Below, piece after piece: positions 56,467 to 64,000 of a stretch of DNA of 64,000 nucleotides. The DNA comes from Bifidobacterium sp. ESL0784. GTDB lineage: Bacteria > Actinomycetota > Actinomycetes > Actinomycetales > Bifidobacteriaceae. Location of the stretch: NCBI RefSeq assembly GCF_029433295.1, contig NZ_JAQTHV010000004.1, positions 186,001 to 250,000 on the forward strand, given 5' to 3'. Numbering within the stretch: the stretch's first letter is position 1; every line of letters starts with the position of its first letter. The notes beneath the pieces were generated by a model. The model was not told the DNA's origin, ran no database searches, and saw nothing but the letters and a program-made list of their open reading frames with translations. The position numbers were made by a program, and so were the translations under genes.

Positions 56467-57570
56467 TCAGAGTGTCGTTTTTTCGCTCGGTTCGTCGGCG
56501 ACGATATGGAATTTTGGCAGCGTGATTTCGAAATCGGTGCCGCGGTTGTCGTCGACGACCTTCACATTGCCGCCGTGCAGCTGTGCGGCCCAACGTGCGA
56601 TGGACAGTCCAAGGCCGGTGCCGCCAGATTCGGTGCCCGGGCCCGACTTGCCCTTGACGAAGCGGCGGAAGATATCCGCGCGCGCCTCGGGGGGGATCTG
56701 CGAGCCGAAATTGACGACGTTGGTGACGATGGTGCCGTGGATCTTGTCTTCGTGGGCTTCCACCAGTACCGTCGTGTTGTCGGGCGAATGCTTGAACGCG
56801 TTGGAGATGATGTTGGTGAACAGCTGGCGCAGCCTGTCCTGGTCGCCTTCGATCTCGATGGAGTCCGGCACATGCACGTCGACGTCGTGGGCGTGGCCGG
56901 CATCCGCGATTTCCAATGGTTCCAGCGTCTCGTCGATGAAATCGGCGAAGTTGAACTGCTCGATGTTGAGACTGGCCGCGCCGGCCTCCATGCGTGAGAG
57001 GTCGAGCAGGAAGGCGATGAGGTCGGAAAGCCGGTGGGTCTGGTTCAATATCCCCTCAAGATTTGCAGGAGTCGGTTCCACCACACCGTCGGCAAGGTTC
57101 TCGATCATGGCCTGCAGAGCCGAAACAGGGGTGCGCAGCTCGTGGGAGACGTTGGCGATCATGTCGCGCCGCATCTGGTCGGCGTGCTGCAGCTCCTCGG
57201 CCATTTCGTTGAACGAGCGGGCGAGCTGGCCCACCTCGTCGTTGCTGCGGGTGCCGACTTTGACGCGCACCGTGTAGTCGCCTTCGCTCATGGCTTTGGC
57301 CGCGTCGCGCATCTGGCGCAGAGGAGCGGTCAATCCACGGGAGAAGAAATACGTGATACCTAGGGCCACTACGAGTGTCAACGGCATGGCGATCCATCCG
57401 CTTAGCCCCATCTTCAGCAGGAACCAGGCCATGACGAAGGCGATGGCGGTGGCGATGACGATGATGACGCTCAGTTCGACCTTCAACGATGAGAACAGGC
57501 CTATCGGCCGCTCGTTGTCCAATATCTTCTTGCCGGATTGGTGTGTATGGTTGCTCATCGCTGCGGTCAC
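56467..57570 (-). CDS. sensor histidine kinase (HAMP, HisKA, HATPase)
   Basis: Membrane sensor kinase, 367 aa, with two close membrane helices (~33-52 and ~54-76) and almost no extracellular loop. A HAMP domain (FFSRGLTAPLRQMRDAAKAMSEGDYTVRV) precedes HisKA, with the phosphoacceptor His143 in MIANVSHELRTPVSAL, and HATPase_c (QLFTNIISNAFKHS, KSGPGTESGGTGLGLSIARW). The short sensor region suggests it detects an intramembrane or cytoplasmic cue. The GTG at 57570 has AAAGAGA upstream; the in-frame ATG at 57558 is possible. The response regulator gene ends 86 nt upstream on the same strand. Confidence 0.94.
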   Translation of the reverse strand: MTAAMSNHTHQSGKKILDNERPIGLFSSLKVELSVIIVIATAIAFVMAWFLLKMGLSGWIAMPLTLVVALGITYFFSRGLTAPLRQMRDAAKAMSEGDYTVRVKVGTRSNDEVGQLARSFNEMAEELQHADQMRRDMIANVSHELRTPVSALQAMIENLADGVVEPTPANLEGILNQTHRLSDLIAFLLDLSRMEAGAASLNIEQFNFADFIDETLEPLEIADAGHAHDVDVHVPDSIEIEGDQDRLRQLFTNIISNAFKHSPDNTTVLVEAHEDKIHGTIVTNVVNFGSQIPPEARADIFRRFVKGKSGPGTESGGTGLGLSIARWAAQLHGGNVKVVDDNRGTDFEITLPKFHIVADEPSEKTTL

Positions 57571-57656
57571 TGTATTCTCTTTGGAAATGTATTGATGAAA
57601 TGAAAACGCTGGTTATATGAAAAGCAGCCCCGTAGGGCTGTCGAAGCTGTTGAGTC

Positions 57657-58406
57657 TCACTCTTGCGGGGCGCTGGTTGCAGCGTTGCCGTCCTCGGGAG
57701 GTTCGAACGCGTAACCGACGCCGTGTGCGGTGCGAATGAGGTCACTGCCAAGCTTGTGCCGCAGCGCCTTGACATGCGAATCGACGGTGCGGGTGCCGGA
57801 GGCGTCAGGCCAGTCCCACACCTCCTCGAGCAGCTTCTCGCGCTTGAAGACTGACTTGGGCTTGCGTGCAAGCGTGGCGAGCAGGTCGAATTCCGTAGGC
57901 GTCAGATGCACCTGCTTGCCGTCCTGGGTGACGATGCGCTGGCGCGGGTCGATAACCAGCGTGCCGAAATCGAGCACCTTCTCGTTCTCGTTGTTCTTGG
58001 CGATGAGGGTGGCGCGTTCCACGCGGCGTAGCAGCGCCTCGCAGCGTGCGATGAGCTCGCGGGGGGAGAAGGGCTTGGTCATGTAGTCGTCCGCACCGGC
58101 GGAAAGTCCCATGACCTTGTCGGCCTCCGAGTCACGGGCGGTCAGCATGAGCACGGGCACAGGGCGCTCGGCGATGATGCGCTTGGTCGCCTCGATGCCG
58201 TCCATGACGGGCAACATGATGTCCATGATGACCAGATCCGGCTTGATCTGGCTTGCGGCGCGTACGGCGCTCGCCCCGTCTCCCGCCACTCGTGCAGTCC
58301 ATCCATTCGCTGTGATGCGCTGTGCGATCGCTGTGGCGAGATCAGGCTCGTCCTCGACCACCAAGATGGTACGTGGGGTCTTCTGATGCGCCGAACTGTT
58401 GAGCAT
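57657..58406 (-). CDS. OmpR-family response regulator
   Basis: A 249-aa winged-helix response regulator. Receiver: ILVVEDEPDLATAIAQ, phosphorylation site Asp62 in LVIMDIMLPVMDG, MLTARDSE and DYMTKPFSPRELIARCEALLRR. DNA-binding domain: LTPTEFDLLATLARKP, FKREKLLEEVWDW, TVDSHVKALRHKLG and HGVGYAFE. The start at 58406 has GGAGGA about 7 nt upstream; the frame is open further upstream without family similarity. It is divergent from the CarD-type gene and forms an operon with the kinase. Confidence 0.95.
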   Translation of the reverse strand: MLNSSAHQKTPRTILVVEDEPDLATAIAQRITANGWTARVAGDGASAVRAASQIKPDLVIMDIMLPVMDGIEATKRIIAERPVPVLMLTARDSEADKVMGLSAGADDYMTKPFSPRELIARCEALLRRVERATLIAKNNENEKVLDFGTLVIDPRQRIVTQDGKQVHLTPTEFDLLATLARKPKSVFKREKLLEEVWDWPDASGTRTVDSHVKALRHKLGSDLIRTAHGVGYAFEPPEDGNAATSAPQE

Positions 58407-58589
58407 GTGTCCTCCGCCTTTCAAAAACATTGCTACAAGCAATCCATTATAGGTTCCGGCGCACCCAATTCTCAGCCATTCGAGGTTTTTATCGGTTTTT
58501 ATTAGATTTTGTTGGTTCGCAGCAAGGGTAAACGTCCGAGGCGCGTGAAAAACTAAGACACATTGCGTTTGAAGCTTTTCGGAGGTTCC

Positions 58590-59201
58590 ATGGATTACAA
58601 AGTTGGAGATGTTGTCGTTTATCCGCGTCACGGTGCGGCGAAGGTCACAGCTTTTGAAAAACGCACGGTGAAGGGCATCACGCGTGATTATCTGCAGCTT
58701 TCTGTGCTCTCCAGCGATGGCTTGGTCATTGAGGTGCCGGTCGAGAACGCCAAGAAGGTGGGCATCCGCAATATCGTCGATGGCAAAGAAGTCGCCAAGG
58801 TCTTCGAGATCCTGCGCACCCCGATTGTCGACAACGAGAAGATGAACTGGTCGCGGCGTTACAAGCTCAACGTCGAAAAGATCGCCACCGGTGAGGTCAA
58901 CAAGATCGCCGAGGTCGTACGTGATCTGGCCCAGCGCGATGTCGACGAACACGGTCTTTCCGCCGGAGAGAAGCGCATGCTGACCCGCGCCCGCAACATC
59001 CTTACCTCCGAAATCGCGCTTTCCGAGAAGATCGACGAGGACGAGGCGCAGCACTTGCTCGACGTCAATCTCGGCTATGCCGACCCTACGCCCGAAGACG
59101 CCAAGCACCATTCCGAAGCTCCCGAGGAGCCTGCGAGCCAGACGTTGGCCAGGATCGAAATCGAAAACAAAGAAGCCAAAGGATCCAAGAAAAAGAAGTG
59201 A
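58590..59201 (+). CDS. carD: CarD-type RNA-polymerase-binding regulator
   Basis: Global regulator of 203 aa that binds the RNA polymerase beta subunit and stabilises open promoter complexes in actinobacteria. The N-terminal CarD/Mfd-RID domain (YKVGDVVVYPRHGAAKVTAFE, ITRDYLQLSVLSSDGLVIEVP, ENAKKVGIRNI) is followed by a helical DNA-binding domain with the conserved Trp (NEKMNWSRRYK) and GLSAGEKRMLTRARNILTSE. The C-terminal ~40 residues are acidic then Lys-rich, a tail absent from the 162-aa mycobacterial protein. ATG at 58590 with GGAGG 5 nt upstream; an upstream in-frame ATG at 58563 lacks a site. Confidence 0.95.
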   Translation: MDYKVGDVVVYPRHGAAKVTAFEKRTVKGITRDYLQLSVLSSDGLVIEVPVENAKKVGIRNIVDGKEVAKVFEILRTPIVDNEKMNWSRRYKLNVEKIATGEVNKIAEVVRDLAQRDVDEHGLSAGEKRMLTRARNILTSEIALSEKIDEDEAQHLLDVNLGYADPTPEDAKHHSEAPEEPASQTLARIEIENKEAKGSKKKK

Positions 59202-59248
59202 TTTTCAATTACTTCGTCTGCAAAATCGCCTATTGATTTTTTAAATGA

Positions 59249-59286
59249 TTTGAGGGCCATCTCGATATCAAGAGATGGCCCTCAAA
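59249..59286. terminator. bidirectional terminator between carD and znuB
   Basis: 15-bp stem TTTGAGGGCCATCTC/GAGATGGCCCTCAAA with an 8-nt loop between the converging genes. Confidence 0.88.
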
Positions 59287-59339
59287 CTTTGCTTCGGCTG
59301 TTGGACTAAAACCGTAACATAACCAGCCCGTCCAAGGCT

Positions 59340-60176
59340 TTAGCGATGACGCAACGCTTCCACACCTTTGGCGACAATCCAGAACAATGTCGAAATCGTG
59401 ACGATGACGAAGCTCGGAGGAGTGGGGAACATCGCGGAGATCACCAAGCCTCCCCAGATCGAGACCAGGCACAGGATGCTGGAAAGCACCATCGAACGCA
59501 GCGGCGTGCTGGTGAGGATGTTCGCCGTAGCCGCCGGGGTGACGACCAACGCGAAGATGAGCAAGGTGCCGACGGCAGGTACTGCAATGGTGATGACGCC
59601 GGCCATGATGGCCATGAACAGCACATTCATCACGCCGATTGGCACGCCCTTGGCCTGGGCCACCTGCTCGTCCAGCGAGCTGAAGAGGAGAGGCCGATAG
59701 ACCACGGCCATCACCGCCAGCAGGAGCACGTCGAAAATCGCGAAGCCCAGCACCTGGTCGTTGGTGATGGTCAATATCGAGCCGAACAATATGGCCTGCA
59801 TCTGCTGCGAGGCAGAACTTGACATGCGCGAGAAGAAAAGGCCCAAGCCGGTAGCGAAGGCGAGCACGGTGCCGGTCGCGATTTCACGTTGCGAGGCCTT
59901 CTTGCCCAGTGTTCCGATGGTCAGCGCGCCGCCGAGTGCGAAGATACCGAGACCGAGCGAGACCGGCAATCCCAGCAAAACCGCTCCTGTGGCTCCTGGC
60001 AAGCCGATATGCGCCAGCGCGTGGGCGGCGAACGTCGAATGTCTGGCGATGGTGAAATAGCCCATCACGCCTGCGGCCAAGGCAATGCACAGGCCGGCGA
60101 TGAAGGCGTTGTGCATGAACGGGACCGAGAGCGTTTCCAGCCATTCATGGTTGAAGCCGAATTGGATATGGCTCAT
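59340..60176 (-). CDS. znuB: zinc ABC transporter permease
   Basis: Membrane subunit of an ABC-3 metal importer, 278 aa with about eight hydrophobic segments. Motifs: FIAGLCIALAAGVMGYFTIARHSTFAAHALAHIGLPGAT, typical of ZnuB/MntB, and GVITIAVPAVGTLLIFALVVTPAATANILT near the C-terminus. Its ATG overlaps the znuC stop in an ATGA, so the two are translationally coupled. Together with ZnuA and ZnuC it imports zinc (or manganese; the adjacent boxes favour Zur and therefore zinc). Confidence 0.94.
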   Translation of the reverse strand: MSHIQFGFNHEWLETLSVPFMHNAFIAGLCIALAAGVMGYFTIARHSTFAAHALAHIGLPGATGAVLLGLPVSLGLGIFALGGALTIGTLGKKASQREIATGTVLAFATGLGLFFSRMSSSASQQMQAILFGSILTITNDQVLGFAIFDVLLLAVMAVVYRPLLFSSLDEQVAQAKGVPIGVMNVLFMAIMAGVITIAVPAVGTLLIFALVVTPAATANILTSTPLRSMVLSSILCLVSIWGGLVISAMFPTPPSFVIVTISTLFWIVAKGVEALRHR

Positions 60177-61210
60177 TGCCCTGCCTCCTGCCGCTGGTTG
60201 CCTTCATTTCCTTCTGCTCGTCCTGCTTTTGCCTGTGATCTGTGAGAAACCACTTGTTCGAAATACCGTGGCTTCTCGCCGCCGATCGCGGAATCTCGGC
60301 GATTGCCCCTGGCGGAGCTGGACGGATTTTTTGTGTGATGATGGTGGAAACCGGCCACTTCGTCGGGCTTGTGGATGTCGGGCGTGACGTCGTCCGGTTC
60401 GTCCGCGCCGGGGGTGACGAACATGTCGCCCTGCGGGGTGGTGACCACCTGCACCTTCGTGCCGTAGAGGTGAGTGAGCAGATCGGCATCCAGCACCTCG
60501 TTCATTTTCGCGTAATGCGGGTGTCCGTCGAGCAGATAGACCGCGCCGTCGAGGACCGGCAGCAGCATGTTGAGGTCGTGGGCGACCACCTGGATGGTCA
60601 TGCCCATCTCATGGTTGAGCTTGGCGAGCACATGCACCGTCTCGCGCTGGGCCGCCAGATCGAGGTTGGCCAGAGGTTCGTCGAGCATCAGCAGCTTCGG
60701 CCCGCTCACCAGAGCCTGAGCGATGGCGACGCGCTGCCGAAGCCCTCCCGAAAGCTCAGAAAGCCGATAATGGCGTTTGTCGTCCACACCGGTGAAAACC
60801 ATCGCCTCGCGTGCCTGTGCCCGTTGCGCCCGGGTGGTGGGGTGGATGCCGAATTTCGTCCCTGTGAGCCCGAGCAGCACCGATTGTTCGGCGGTGAGGT
60901 TGGATTCGATGTCGCTGGCGTAGTTTTGTGGCACGTATCCGATGAGATGGTTGGTAGTGCCTGCCGGACCGCCAAGCACACTCAGGCTGCCGCTGAACAA
61001 CGGCAAAAGGCCCAGTTCCGCCTTCATCATCGTGGTCTTGCCGGCGCCGTTCGTGCCCACGATGGCGGTGATGGAACCCGACGGAATGGAGAAATTGCCG
61101 TGCTGCCAGATTATCCTCTCGCCGCGTTTGATGCCGGCATCGCGGAAAACTAAGGCCGGTCCGCCGTCGGGGGTCTTGGCCTTCTGCGTCTTTTCGGCTT
61201 TCGTCTGCAT
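60173..61210 (-). CDS. znuC: zinc ABC transporter ATP-binding protein with His-rich tail
   Basis: ATPase of the zinc importer, 345 aa. Walker A IVGTNGAGKTTMMKAEL, Q-loop GYVPQNYASD, signature LSELSGGLRQRVAIAQALV, Walker B KLLMLDEPLANLD and the H-loop VVAHDLNML. The ATPase core ends near residue 255. A further ~90 residues include DIHKPDEVAGFHHHHTKN, a cluster of four His that could bind zinc, unusual for ZnuC. The gene carries its own Zur box and promoter upstream, separate from znuA. Confidence 0.93.
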   Translation of the reverse strand: MQTKAEKTQKAKTPDGGPALVFRDAGIKRGERIIWQHGNFSIPSGSITAIVGTNGAGKTTMMKAELGLLPLFSGSLSVLGGPAGTTNHLIGYVPQNYASDIESNLTAEQSVLLGLTGTKFGIHPTTRAQRAQAREAMVFTGVDDKRHYRLSELSGGLRQRVAIAQALVSGPKLLMLDEPLANLDLAAQRETVHVLAKLNHEMGMTIQVVAHDLNMLLPVLDGAVYLLDGHPHYAKMNEVLDADLLTHLYGTKVQVVTTPQGDMFVTPGADEPDDVTPDIHKPDEVAGFHHHHTKNPSSSARGNRRDSAIGGEKPRYFEQVVSHRSQAKAGRAEGNEGNQRQEAGQ

Positions 61211-61276
61211 AATGATTGTCGTCTTTCTGCACTCCGGAGGCGTTCGAAATACTGCTTGATAGAGATACTTGATATA

Positions 61277-61308
61277 TTATAATTGAAATTGAGAATCATT
61301 CTCAATTA
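61277..61308 (-). promoter_or_regulatory. Zur box and promoter of znuCB
   Basis: A perfect 21-bp palindrome AATTGAGAAT-C-ATTCTCAATT (61288-61308) matches the actinobacterial Zur operator. On the minus strand a TTGAGA (61301-61306), 18-nt spacer, TATAAT (61277-61282) promoter sits within it, so Zur binding would block RNA polymerase. Confidence 0.9.
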
Positions 61309-61391
61309 GCGTCGCAATTGTTCCTTGGGCGAAAGAGATAAAGCAGGATTGAAGCCGAAGCCCCTGCTTTCACCAATTCCGAGTCTGAGAC

Positions 61392-61438
61392 AAAAACATG
61401 CGGTTCCAAACCTTTATCGTTCTGGCTTGGAACCGCAT
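61392..61438 (-). terminator. terminator after znuA
   Basis: 12-bp stem ATGCGGTTCCAA/TTGGAACCGCAT (61398-61409, 61427-61438). On the minus strand it is followed by a run of five T (61392-61396). It separates znuA from znuCB. Confidence 0.82.
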
Positions 61439-61496
61439 TCGAGTGTCCGATGGCGTCTGCCTGTTGGGCCGAGGTTATCGCTTCAGGGGAATTTGG

Positions 61497-62609
61497 TCAC
61501 TTGCCCGGATCGGTCTGTCCTTCGTTCGACGGCACCGAACCGTTGCCGGGGGCTGCGGGCGTCTGTTGATTGGAATTTGCTCCATTGCCTGACTTTGCCG
61601 GCTGAGAGGGCTGCTGCGTACCGCCGCTGTCGCCTTCGTCGCCGGTTCCCACTTTCTCATGGTCGGCCTCGCTGGCCTTGAAATCGGCCATGGCCTTGTC
61701 GATGCTTTTCATCAATGCCGTGATCCAGCCGGTCAAAGTGGTCTGGCTCTGCGGCATCTGCTCGCTGATGTCGACGACGGGCACTTCGGTGCGGCCGGCC
61801 GTCCCGGTGAGCAGGTTGGTGGTATTGCTGGCTTCCTGCGTGTTGTTGATCAGCAGATTGACGTCGCGCCCGGAAATCAGATGCTGGAACTTCTGCAGAT
61901 CGCTCGGCGCGGGCTCACCCTCGGAACTGACGGCCTGCGTATATCCCTTCGGAGTTTTGTCGGTGAAGCCGAGATCATCCATCAGATAATAGGCGACAGG
62001 CTCTGTGGCCCCGTAGGTGGCGTCCTTGTGCTTCTGCTCGAATGCCTTCATGGCGTCTTCGAGCTTTGATTCGTTCGCCTTCCATGTCTTCAAACGGGCC
62101 TGGAACTGCTTGGCTTTCGCGGGTCTCGCCTTGGCGAAGGCATCCTCGAGTTCGGTGGCGGTGGCCTTGCGTGCCTCCTTGGAGAACCAGAGGTGTGGGT
62201 TGTCGCCCGTGCTTGCCCCGACCGCGGTGGCGGCCGAGACGCTGGTGGTGCCTTTGGCAGTGGATTTGCTGGCCCAGTTGTCGTATCCGGCGCCGTTGAC
62301 GACCACGATCTCGGCGCTTTGCAATTTGGCCATATCGGTGGTTTGCGGCTCGAAATCATGGGCGTCCACGGAGACGGTGTTGACGATTGAGGTCACCTCC
62401 ACATCAGATCCGCCGATCTCTTTGGCCAGCGAACCCCACTGGTTGATGGAAGCCACCACGTTGATGGGGCCGGTGGCTTGTTTGGAGCTGTTATTCGTTT
62501 TGCTCGGCTGCTGGGAGTCGTTGCCGCCGCCGCAGGCCGCGAGGCCGAAAACCAGACATAACGAGCCCAGCAGGGCCGTGGCCTTGGTCTGCCATCCGAA
62601 TCGTTTCAT
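61497..62609 (-). CDS. znuA: zinc ABC transporter substrate-binding lipoprotein
   Basis: Cluster A-I metal-binding protein, 370 aa. Lipoprotein signal SLCLVFGLAACGGG with lipidation at Cys26. Metal ligands expected in VSVDAHDFEPQTTDM (first His), NPHLWFSKEA (second His) and a Glu/Asp in VPVVDISEQMPQS. The C-terminal ~60 residues (SGGTQQPSQPAKSG) form a low-complexity tail. There is no long His-rich loop of the kind seen in ZnuA of Gram-negative bacteria. It has its own Zur-controlled promoter and a terminator, so it is expressed apart from the permease and ATPase. Confidence 0.92.
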   Translation of the reverse strand: MKRFGWQTKATALLGSLCLVFGLAACGGGNDSQQPSKTNNSSKQATGPINVVASINQWGSLAKEIGGSDVEVTSIVNTVSVDAHDFEPQTTDMAKLQSAEIVVVNGAGYDNWASKSTAKGTTSVSAATAVGASTGDNPHLWFSKEARKATATELEDAFAKARPAKAKQFQARLKTWKANESKLEDAMKAFEQKHKDATYGATEPVAYYLMDDLGFTDKTPKGYTQAVSSEGEPAPSDLQKFQHLISGRDVNLLINNTQEASNTTNLLTGTAGRTEVPVVDISEQMPQSQTTLTGWITALMKSIDKAMADFKASEADHEKVGTGDEGDSGGTQQPSQPAKSGNGANSNQQTPAAPGNGSVPSNEGQTDPGK

Positions 62610-62682
62610 AAAGACCCCTTAAATTGGTATCCGTTTGCCGTTGGTCCGTGTTGATTGTCTTTATTCAGTATACTGATACGGC

Positions 62683-62711
62683 AATATACTGAAAATGAAA
62701 ATCATTGTCAA
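62683..62711 (-). promoter_or_regulatory. promoter and Zur box of znuA
   Basis: On the minus strand TTGACA (62706-62711), 17-nt spacer, TATATT (62683-62688) form a near-consensus promoter. A TGAAAAT-C-ATTGTCA dyad (62696-62710, one mismatch) overlaps the -35 and is a Zur site. A second perfect palindrome CAGTATACTG lies at 62666-62675 in the leader. Confidence 0.88.
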
Positions 62712-62988
62712 ATAAAGCAGGATTGATGATATGAAACCCGGAAAAGACGGATGGCGGCTATCGTCGATTCGAAGGCATTGTGTGTTCCCCGAACCTCTAG
62801 TTTTCGCTTCTTTTGCCGACCGTCTTTCGACGGCTGATAAAGGGTTATAAGCAATGGATATGGCGTAGATGGTGGACACGCCTATGGTTATGGACGGCTT
62901 GCACCTTACAATCGATAATTATGGTGCCTGGCATACAACACGGGCATATGGAATGTCGAAATAACTTACTTGCATTAAGGAAATCGGT

Positions 62989-63885
62989 ATGGTGAACGAG
63001 GAACAGACTCCTCTCAAATTGGACGGAAAGGCTGCCGCGGCGGCCATCAAGCAGGATTTGAGCGAGCGCGTCGAATCGCTCAAGGCCCGAGGCATTGCGC
63101 CAGGACTGGGCACGATTCTCGTCGGCGACGACGTTGGCTCGCGCAAATACGTGGCCGGCAAACACAAGGATTGCGCCGAGGTCGGCATTGCCTCGATTGC
63201 CGTCGAACTGCCTGAAACGGCCAGTGAGCAGGAGATCATCGACGCCGTCGAACGTCTCAACGCCGACCCGAAATGCACCGGTTACATCGTCCAATTGCCG
63301 CTGCCCAAGGGCATCGATTCCAACAAGGTCATCGCCCATATCGACCCCGCCAAGGACGCTGACGGCATGCATCCGGCCAATCTGGGCGAGCTCGTCACCC
63401 ATATCGACGGCAGGAACCCCGCGCCGCAACCCTGCACGCCCCGCGGTATCATCGTGCTTCTGAAGCGTTACGGCATCGATCTGGGCGGCAAGGACGTCTG
63501 CCTCGTCGGCCGCGGCATCACGGTGGGGCGCACCATCGGGCTGATGCTCACGGCGAAGGACGTGAACGCGACCGTGACGCTTTGCCATACAGGCACCAAA
63601 GACATCCAAAAGCATCTAAGCCAAGCCGATGTCATCGTCGCGGCCGTTGGCCGGGCCGGATTTGTCAAGCCCGAGGATGTCAAGCCGGGGGCGGTTTTGG
63701 TGGACGTCGGCGTCTCTCGCGTCTACGACGAGGAAGCCAGGCGTTACCGTGTGCGCGGCGATATCGACAAGGACTGCCATGCCTTGTCTTCCGCCTATAC
63801 GCCGAACCCGGGGGGAGTGGGACCGATGACCCGCGCGATGCTCCTGGCGAACGTCGTGGAAATGGCCGAACGCAAGCTCGGCTGA
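62989..63885 (+). CDS. folD: bifunctional methylenetetrahydrofolate dehydrogenase/cyclohydrolase
   Basis: Interconverts methylene-, methenyl- and formyl-tetrahydrofolate using NADP; 298 aa. Catalytic Lys region [17 protein letters not shown] (with the family Lys and neighbouring Tyr), [13 protein letters not shown], the Rossmann loop [18 protein letters not shown], and the C-terminal [15 protein letters not shown] signature. The ATG has AAGGAA about 7 nt upstream. It is divergent from znuA, with a ~380-base intergenic region. An essential part of one-carbon metabolism. Confidence 0.97.
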   Translation: MVNEEQTPLKLDGKAAAAAIKQDLSERVESLKARGIAPGLGTILVGDDVGSRKYVAGKHKDCAEVGIASIAVELPETASEQEIIDAVERLNADPKCTGYIVQLPLPKGIDSNKVIAHIDPAKDADGMHPANLGELVTHIDGRNPAPQPCTPRGIIVLLKRYGIDLGGKDVCLVGRGITVGRTIGLMLTAKDVNATVTLCHTGTKDIQKHLSQADVIVAAVGRAGFVKPEDVKPGAVLVDVGVSRVYDEEARRYRVRGDIDKDCHALSSAYTPNPGGVGPMTRAMLLANVVEMAERKLG

Positions 63886-63920
63886 ACCACCCACGACACG
63901 CCCGGATTTATCGAGGCGCT

Positions 63921-63969
63921 TTGGCTAGGGCGACTAGTATTCTTATGACTTGCGTGACCGGAAGGTCAC
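63921..63969 (+). promoter_or_regulatory. promoter and dyad of a gene beyond the window
   Basis: TTGGCT (63921-63926), 17-nt spacer, TATGAC (63944-63949) gives a good promoter. GTGACC-GGAA-GGTCAC (63954-63969) lies at the expected transcription start and could be an operator. The gene itself is outside the window. Confidence 0.45.
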
Positions 63970-64000
63970 CAAAATAACTTAATAGGTAATATCCATCCAA

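Overview
The window is chromosomal DNA from a high-GC Gram-positive of the family Bifidobacteriaceae, most likely a Bifidobacterium. The reasons are GC-rich codon use broken by AT-rich promoters, actinobacterial signature genes (WhiB, CarD-type regulator, UPF0182, DUF501, PdtaS-type kinase, LytR-CpsA-Psr proteins), an exact HspR/HAIR operator, actinobacterial LexA and Zur boxes, a bacterial serpin, and gene orders shared with other actinobacteria. The species cannot be named from the sequence alone. I see no prophage, IS element, CRISPR array or rRNA operon; there is one tRNA.

Layout. 1-9.6 kb: 3' part of a NarL-type histidine kinase (minus), then an AT-rich leader and a proline-iminopeptidase-like hydrolase with a two-subunit (LacL/LacM) beta-galactosidase, proC, an S51 peptidase, and a lysine permease (minus) preceded by a lysine riboswitch. 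10-16 kb: membrane-anchored serpin (minus), ychF, small housekeeping genes and hsp20 behind a HAIR site. 16.5-23 kb: orphan peptide-binding lipoprotein (minus), histidine phosphatase, uracil permease with a striking hairpin inside its coding region, gluconokinase, brnQ (minus). 23-27 kb: UPF0182 membrane protein and a GNAT acetyltransferase. 27-36 kb: the actinobacterial core block pth-mfd-eno-divIC-DUF501-ppx, then tRNA-Leu(UAA). 36-41.8 kb: MFS transporter, sdaA, FKBP, greA, and hemolysin III (minus). 42-44 kb: pdtaS and whiB, convergent. 44-52.5 kb: cell-envelope block (two LCP proteins, a giant membrane glycosyltransferase, DUF5719, and a zincin-like protein that has lost its HExxH motif). 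52.6-57 kb: HAD phosphatase, comF and an SOS-controlled umuDC pair. 56.5-59 kb: two-component system and a CarD-type regulator. 59-62.7 kb: zinc ABC transporter in two Zur-controlled units. 63-64 kb: folD and the promoter of a gene beyond the window.

How the parts relate. Several transport units carry visible control elements: lysP (riboswitch), znuA and znuCB (Zur boxes over the -35 elements), hsp20 (HAIR), umuDC (two LexA boxes). Convergent pairs share strong bidirectional terminators. At least eight genes have a -10-like TANNNT hexamer ending 6-7 nt before the start codon and no proper Shine-Dalgarno sequence, which points to leaderless mRNAs. Operator-like dyads of unknown ownership lie upstream of the serpin, the peptide-binding lipoprotein, brnQ, hlyIII/pdtaS and the lacLM region.
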